Of a DNA stretch of 29,880 nucleotides, positions 26,798 through 29,880 are shown piece by piece. The number at the start of each line of letters is the position of its first letter. The first letter of the stretch is position 1. The translations under genes were made by a program, and so were the position numbers. This stretch comes from Martensiomyces pterosporus (taxonomy: Eukaryota > Kickxellomycota > Kickxellomycetes > Kickxellales > Kickxellaceae): assembly GCA_025201845.1 (NCBI GenBank), contig MU604034.1, positions 1 to 29,880 on the forward strand. Reading direction: 5' to 3'. The notes beneath the pieces are model-generated. The model saw only the letters and a program-made list of their open reading frames with translations. It did no database searches and was not told the DNA's origin.

Positions 26798-28534
26798 ATG
26801 ACTCGCATCTTGATCTTTTCGCTTGCAATACTACTACAAGGTCTACTCCACCTGTCAGGCACTGCCGTGCACGCAGCAGATGTCGAGCTGGAGTGGAATG
26901 TCGGATACGTAAACTACAATATGAGCGGTGTGTTCACACGCCGTGCGATAGGCGTCAACGGCAAATGGCCAATCCCCGGAGTCGAACTTGCCTTGGGCGA
27001 CATCCTAATCATCCACGTCAACAACAGGCTGGACGAGCCCACCTCCCTGCACTCGCACGGGATCTTCCAGAAAGGGACAAACTACTACGACGGCGCAGTA
27101 ATGGCCACCGAGTGCGGAATCCCGCCCAACGGCTCCTTCACCTACCGCATTCACATGAAGCAAGCAGGCACTTTTTGGATTCACAGCCACTTCAAGTCAC
27201 AAACCACCGACGGCCTGCGCACCTCGCTGATCGTCCGCGACCCCAACGAGTTTTACCAGTACGACGGTGAGATCATTCTCCCCCTGGAAGACTGGTTCCG
27301 CGAGCAGGCCACTGTGATCATCAAGCAATTCAACAATCCGGATCCGCACATCCGATACAAGCCAATTGTGCCCTACGGGATTATTGGCGGCGAGTGCACG
27401 AACTCCAAGAGACTCAAAATGGTGCCCGGAAAGACGTATAGGATTAGACTGCTGAATATCGGCGCCTCGTTCGAGTACCATTTCCAAATCGACCACCACG
27501 ATTTGCGCGTGATCGAGGTCGATGGCGTGGCTGTGAAGGAGAAGGTAACACGTGGGGTGAACCTGGCAACTGGGCAGAGGACATCGGTGCTGGTGACTGC
27601 AAAGAACTCGACCAGCAACAATTACTTGTTTCATGCGGACATGTACACGGATCTCTTCCAGATGCCCAGATACAACCCACTCAACTTCACTGGGGTCTTG
27701 GAGTACGCGCCACATGCCAACATTTTGCGCGAAGTGAATTCGCAGTGGACAGCACTGAGCGACCTCGACCTCCAGCCACTCGACAACGAGCCGCTGATGG
27801 AGCCCAGTGTCTCATACACACTGGACGCATACTCGGGAGTGTTTGACGACCAGACGTTCCGCCACTCCTTCGGCAACATAACCTACGTGGCGCCTCAAGT
27901 GCCCAGCCTGCTAACTGCCCTGACCACAGGCTCGTTGGCCACCCGCAGTGAAATTTACGGGCGGCAGTCGAACACATATGTGCTCAGATACCAGGATGTG
28001 GTGCAGGTTACGGTGAACAACCACGACTACTACACACACCCGTTCCACCTGCATGGCCATGTCTTCCAAATCGTCGAGATAGGCAGCATACGGCCCAGGG
28101 ACCGCAGTTCAAAGATGGCCCTCCAGGTGCCGGCCAAGCGTGACACAGTAATACTGAGGGGTGGGCAGTATGCGATTCTGAGGTTTAGGGCGAACAACCC
28201 GGGTGTGTGGCTGTTCCACTGCCACATTGACTTTCACATTATGCTCGGCCTCCAAATGACCTTTGTTTCTGCGCCTGAGCAGATACAAGAGCGGCTGGCG
28301 CGGCTGCCTGATATGTTTAGAGAGAACTGCATTGCCCAGGGCATCGAAACCAAGGGCAATGCGGTGGGCGGCGAGGGCTTGGAGCTTGGCAGTCGCGAGG
28401 ACAGAGGGCCCAACCCGTATTCGGACAAATTCGAGTCGTATAACCCGCCATCGGAGTGGGAGATGCTGTCGTATATCTTGCAGGGCGACATGGACGATGG
28501 CCCTGTGCCGGTTCAGACCATGTACAGCAAATAG
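26798..28534 (+). CDS. Fet3-type multicopper oxidase, secreted (no membrane anchor)
   Basis: 578-residue multicopper oxidase. Relatives oxidise Fe(II) for high-affinity iron uptake (Fet3) or phenolics (laccase), reducing O2 to water. The frame is open to 26576, but the Met at 26798 begins a signal peptide (1-26, ending VHA). All four copper motifs are intact: LHSHG (84-88), WIHSHF (128-132), HPFHLHGH (414-421) and HCHIDFH (474-480), with Cys475 and Leu485 as the axial type-1 residue. NITYVAPQVPSLLTAL and the SEIYG segment match Fet3 ferroxidases closely, and LEDWFREQ resembles the Fet3 LSDWYH region. Fet3 has a C-terminal membrane helix; this protein ends in about 70 hydrophilic residues with no such helix, so it should be soluble and extracellular. 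No Ftr1 permease gene is in the window. Ferroxidase activity is inferred from similarity. Confidence 0.9.
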   Translation: MTRILIFSLAILLQGLLHLSGTAVHAADVELEWNVGYVNYNMSGVFTRRAIGVNGKWPIPGVELALGDILIIHVNNRLDEPTSLHSHGIFQKGTNYYDGAVMATECGIPPNGSFTYRIHMKQAGTFWIHSHFKSQTTDGLRTSLIVRDPNEFYQYDGEIILPLEDWFREQATVIIKQFNNPDPHIRYKPIVPYGIIGGECTNSKRLKMVPGKTYRIRLLNIGASFEYHFQIDHHDLRVIEVDGVAVKEKVTRGVNLATGQRTSVLVTAKNSTSNNYLFHADMYTDLFQMPRYNPLNFTGVLEYAPHANILREVNSQWTALSDLDLQPLDNEPLMEPSVSYTLDAYSGVFDDQTFRHSFGNITYVAPQVPSLLTALTTGSLATRSEIYGRQSNTYVLRYQDVVQVTVNNHDYYTHPFHLHGHVFQIVEIGSIRPRDRSSKMALQVPAKRDTVILRGGQYAILRFRANNPGVWLFHCHIDFHIMLGLQMTFVSAPEQIQERLARLPDMFRENCIAQGIETKGNAVGGEGLELGSREDRGPNPYSDKFESYNPPSEWEMLSYILQGDMDDGPVPVQTMYSK

Positions 28535-29104
28535 ACTAAGGCATACCTTGTGCCTCGCTGCTTTAGTTGTGTGAAATAAGCCTTTTACCCTTTCTCTATA
28601 TCAGCCGCCCAATCTGCTTCTCTGTCGCTTTTGCGCTGTTTACATGCAAATACACTACAAACGGAAATCAGACTATTGATCATTCGGTGCGCCATCCTTA
28701 GTGTTTCAAACAAGCTGGCAGAACAATAGCAGAGCAGCTGAGTGCGTATGGGGTGCAAATTGGCTGCGTATTTGATTGACACTCGAAGCATGAGGCTCCA
28801 GTGCTGTTCAATATGCACGAGGCGCTGCTATACATTTCAAGTGGAAGCATCCGTACACATAGTTTGTGTTCTCCATTGAATATCCCCAAGATGTCTGCTT
28901 GATAATATAGCATCGTTTTGCATGATACCAGCCTGTTTAGACCTAGGGCTCTTCAGCGGGCCGTAGGCACGCATTTCCTGTAAATTCGCAAAACCACCCT
29001 GCACAACCGGCCAGTGCTTCCTCATCAAGTCACAACCCACTGACTCTTTATTTGCCATCAACCTCCTCCCCCTCACCGACCCTCCGTTTGAAAAGAAAGA
29101 GAAT
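28535..29104. other. Intergenic region upstream of the VDRPVP-repeat gene
   Basis: 570 bases holding the 3' end of the oxidase and the promoter of the gene at 29105. AT-rich near 28890-28915 (GATAATATAGC) without a clear TATA box; a pyrimidine-rich stretch (29050-29085) lies just before the start codon. No gene seen. Confidence 0.45.
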
Positions 29105-29773
29105 ATGCGTGCCTTCTCAGCTGTCCTCATCGCCGCCTCCGCCGTCATGGCCGCCCCGCTCCTCCGTGCACGCCAATTCGATGGCCCCGGCTTCCCCGGT
29201 CTCTTCGGGCCTCACGCTCCCACCCGCGTCGTCCACGAGCCCGTTCCCGTGCCCATCCCTGTAGACCGCCCCGTTCCCGAGCCCATCGAGGTTGACCACG
29301 CCGTCCCCATCCCCGTTGACAGGCCCGTGGCAGTCGATCGTCCGGTCCCCGTGGAGGTTGACAAGGAAGTCCCCGTCGACCGCCCAGTGCCAGTGCCCGT
29401 GGAGGTTGATAGGCCAGTGCCTGTGGACCGCCCTGTGCCCGTCCCTGTCGAGGTCGATAGGCCGGTCCCAGTGGATCGCCCGGTGCCTGTAGACCGCCCG
29501 GTGCCTGTGCCCGTGGAGGTCGACAGGCCTGTGCCTGTTCCCGCTCCAGTTGACCGCCCTGTGCTAGTTCCTGTGGAGGTTGACCGCCCCGTCCCCGTCG
29601 ACCGTCCCATCCCAGTTGCCGTTGATCGCCCTGTTCCTGTCGATCGCCCGGTCCCCGCTGGGCTGCGTGCCTTTGCTCATGAGGAGCACCGCGGACATGG
29701 GTTTGGCGAGGGCATTGTCGCTGACGTCAACCGCCAGATCCAGAACGCTGGCATCATCCAGAACCAGGCATAG
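29105..29773 (+). CDS. Secreted VDRPVP-repeat protein with C-terminal IIQNQA box
   Basis: 222-residue predicted secreted protein, family not recognised. Residues 1-17 are a signal peptide (MRAFSAV, Ala-rich, MAAP), followed by an RAR basic site at 21-23. Residues 45-185 consist of imperfect repeats of VDRPVP, interleaved with VPVE; I count 15 copies of VDRP. The alternation of charged and Pro-Val residues suggests an extended, polyproline-like rod, as in wall or matrix proteins. The C-terminal part (186-222) is not repetitive: it contains HEEHRGHG and VADVNRQIQ, and ends AGIIQNQA, like the proteins at 115-774 and 1324-2055. The start has a pyrimidine-rich leader and the frame has no intron. 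A structural role is inferred from composition only. Confidence 0.83.
   Translation: MRAFSAVLIAASAVMAAPLLRARQFDGPGFPGLFGPHAPTRVVHEPVPVPIPVDRPVPEPIEVDHAVPIPVDRPVAVDRPVPVEVDKEVPVDRPVPVPVEVDRPVPVDRPVPVPVEVDRPVPVDRPVPVDRPVPVPVEVDRPVPVPAPVDRPVLVPVEVDRPVPVDRPIPVAVDRPVPVDRPVPAGLRAFAHEEHRGHGFGEGIVADVNRQIQNAGIIQNQA
29237..29659 (+). repeat. Imperfect 18-bp coding repeats (VDRPVP)
   Basis: Tandem, partly shuffled 18-bp units (GTGGACCGCCCTGTGCCT-like) and a longer [10 protein letters not shown] variant. Codons for Pro, Val and Arg differ freely between copies (CCC/CCG/CCT/CCA), so protein sequence is kept more strictly than DNA sequence, indicating selection on the peptide repeat rather than very recent expansion. 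Confidence 0.85.
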
Positions 29774-29880
29774 GCTTCCTGCTCTTCGCCAAACACTTGT
29801 GAGCACTTTGGCACCACATGCAGATGCTGTATGCACAGCTCGAATAATACACACCAAACACCAACTATTCGGCGCTCTGT

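Noticed and set aside
29212..29610. Ser/Thr/Gly repeat protein on the minus strand
   Set aside because: Antisense translation of the VDRPVP repeat in the real gene, with no signal peptide or plausible start.

Overview
The window looks like nuclear DNA of a filamentous, early-diverging fungus. Genes are protein-coding on both strands, most lack introns, and the introns I can place have GTAAGT/GTAGGC/GTAAAG donors, CTAAC-like branch sites and AG acceptors. Several genes have TATA boxes 90-300 bp upstream of the start codon, and there are many secreted proteins with Kex2-type dibasic sites. A fungal type-IIC (Na,K-ATPase-like) P-type ATPase and the intron-poor, CAG-rich style would fit Kickxellomycotina (Coemansia relatives). 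That placement is a guess, not something I can prove here. I saw no rRNA, tRNA, CRISPR array or transposon.

Layout. (1) 115-3259: three minus-strand genes for small secreted proteins: a KR-heptad repeat precursor, an Ala/Pro/His/Tyr-rich protein and a 99-residue peptide precursor. (2) 4798-7996: two tandem paralogous MFS transporters of the anion:cation symporter (Dal5/Tna1/Liz1) family. (3) 8103-9921: a divergent pair, pICln (methylosome/snRNP assembly; one intron) and phosphopantothenoylcysteine decarboxylase (coenzyme A synthesis). (4) 10078-11736: an Mch1/nodulin-like MFS transporter, convergent with the decarboxylase. (5) 14172-18121: a type-IIC P-type cation ATPase of 1145 residues with one 512-bp intron. 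(6) 18206-19262: a class-IV PLP aminotransferase of the aminodeoxychorismate-lyase/BCAT fold in four exons, assembled here by hand. (7) 20333-24259: an EST1/SMG7-like protein with a long Q/H-rich tail containing a perfect nested HQQ repeat. (8) 24539-26272: the U3 snoRNP WD40 protein Rrp9. (9) 26798-28534: a Fet3-type multicopper oxidase with a signal peptide but no membrane anchor. (10) 29105-29773: a secreted protein built on VDRPVP repeats.

Most of the genes are unrelated housekeeping functions (RNA processing, cofactor synthesis, ion transport) set next to secreted and surface functions. The most unusual signal is that three secreted proteins, two at the left end and one at the right end, finish in nearly the same C-terminal box, [TAI]-[IV]-[IV]-Q-N-[QK]-[AV]. 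Two of them also share a 42-residue, gap-free Asn/Ser/Gly-rich block. I do not recognise this family. Other points worth checking are the altered cation-site residues of the P-type ATPase, the unanchored Fet3-like oxidase and the internal history written into the HQQ repeat.
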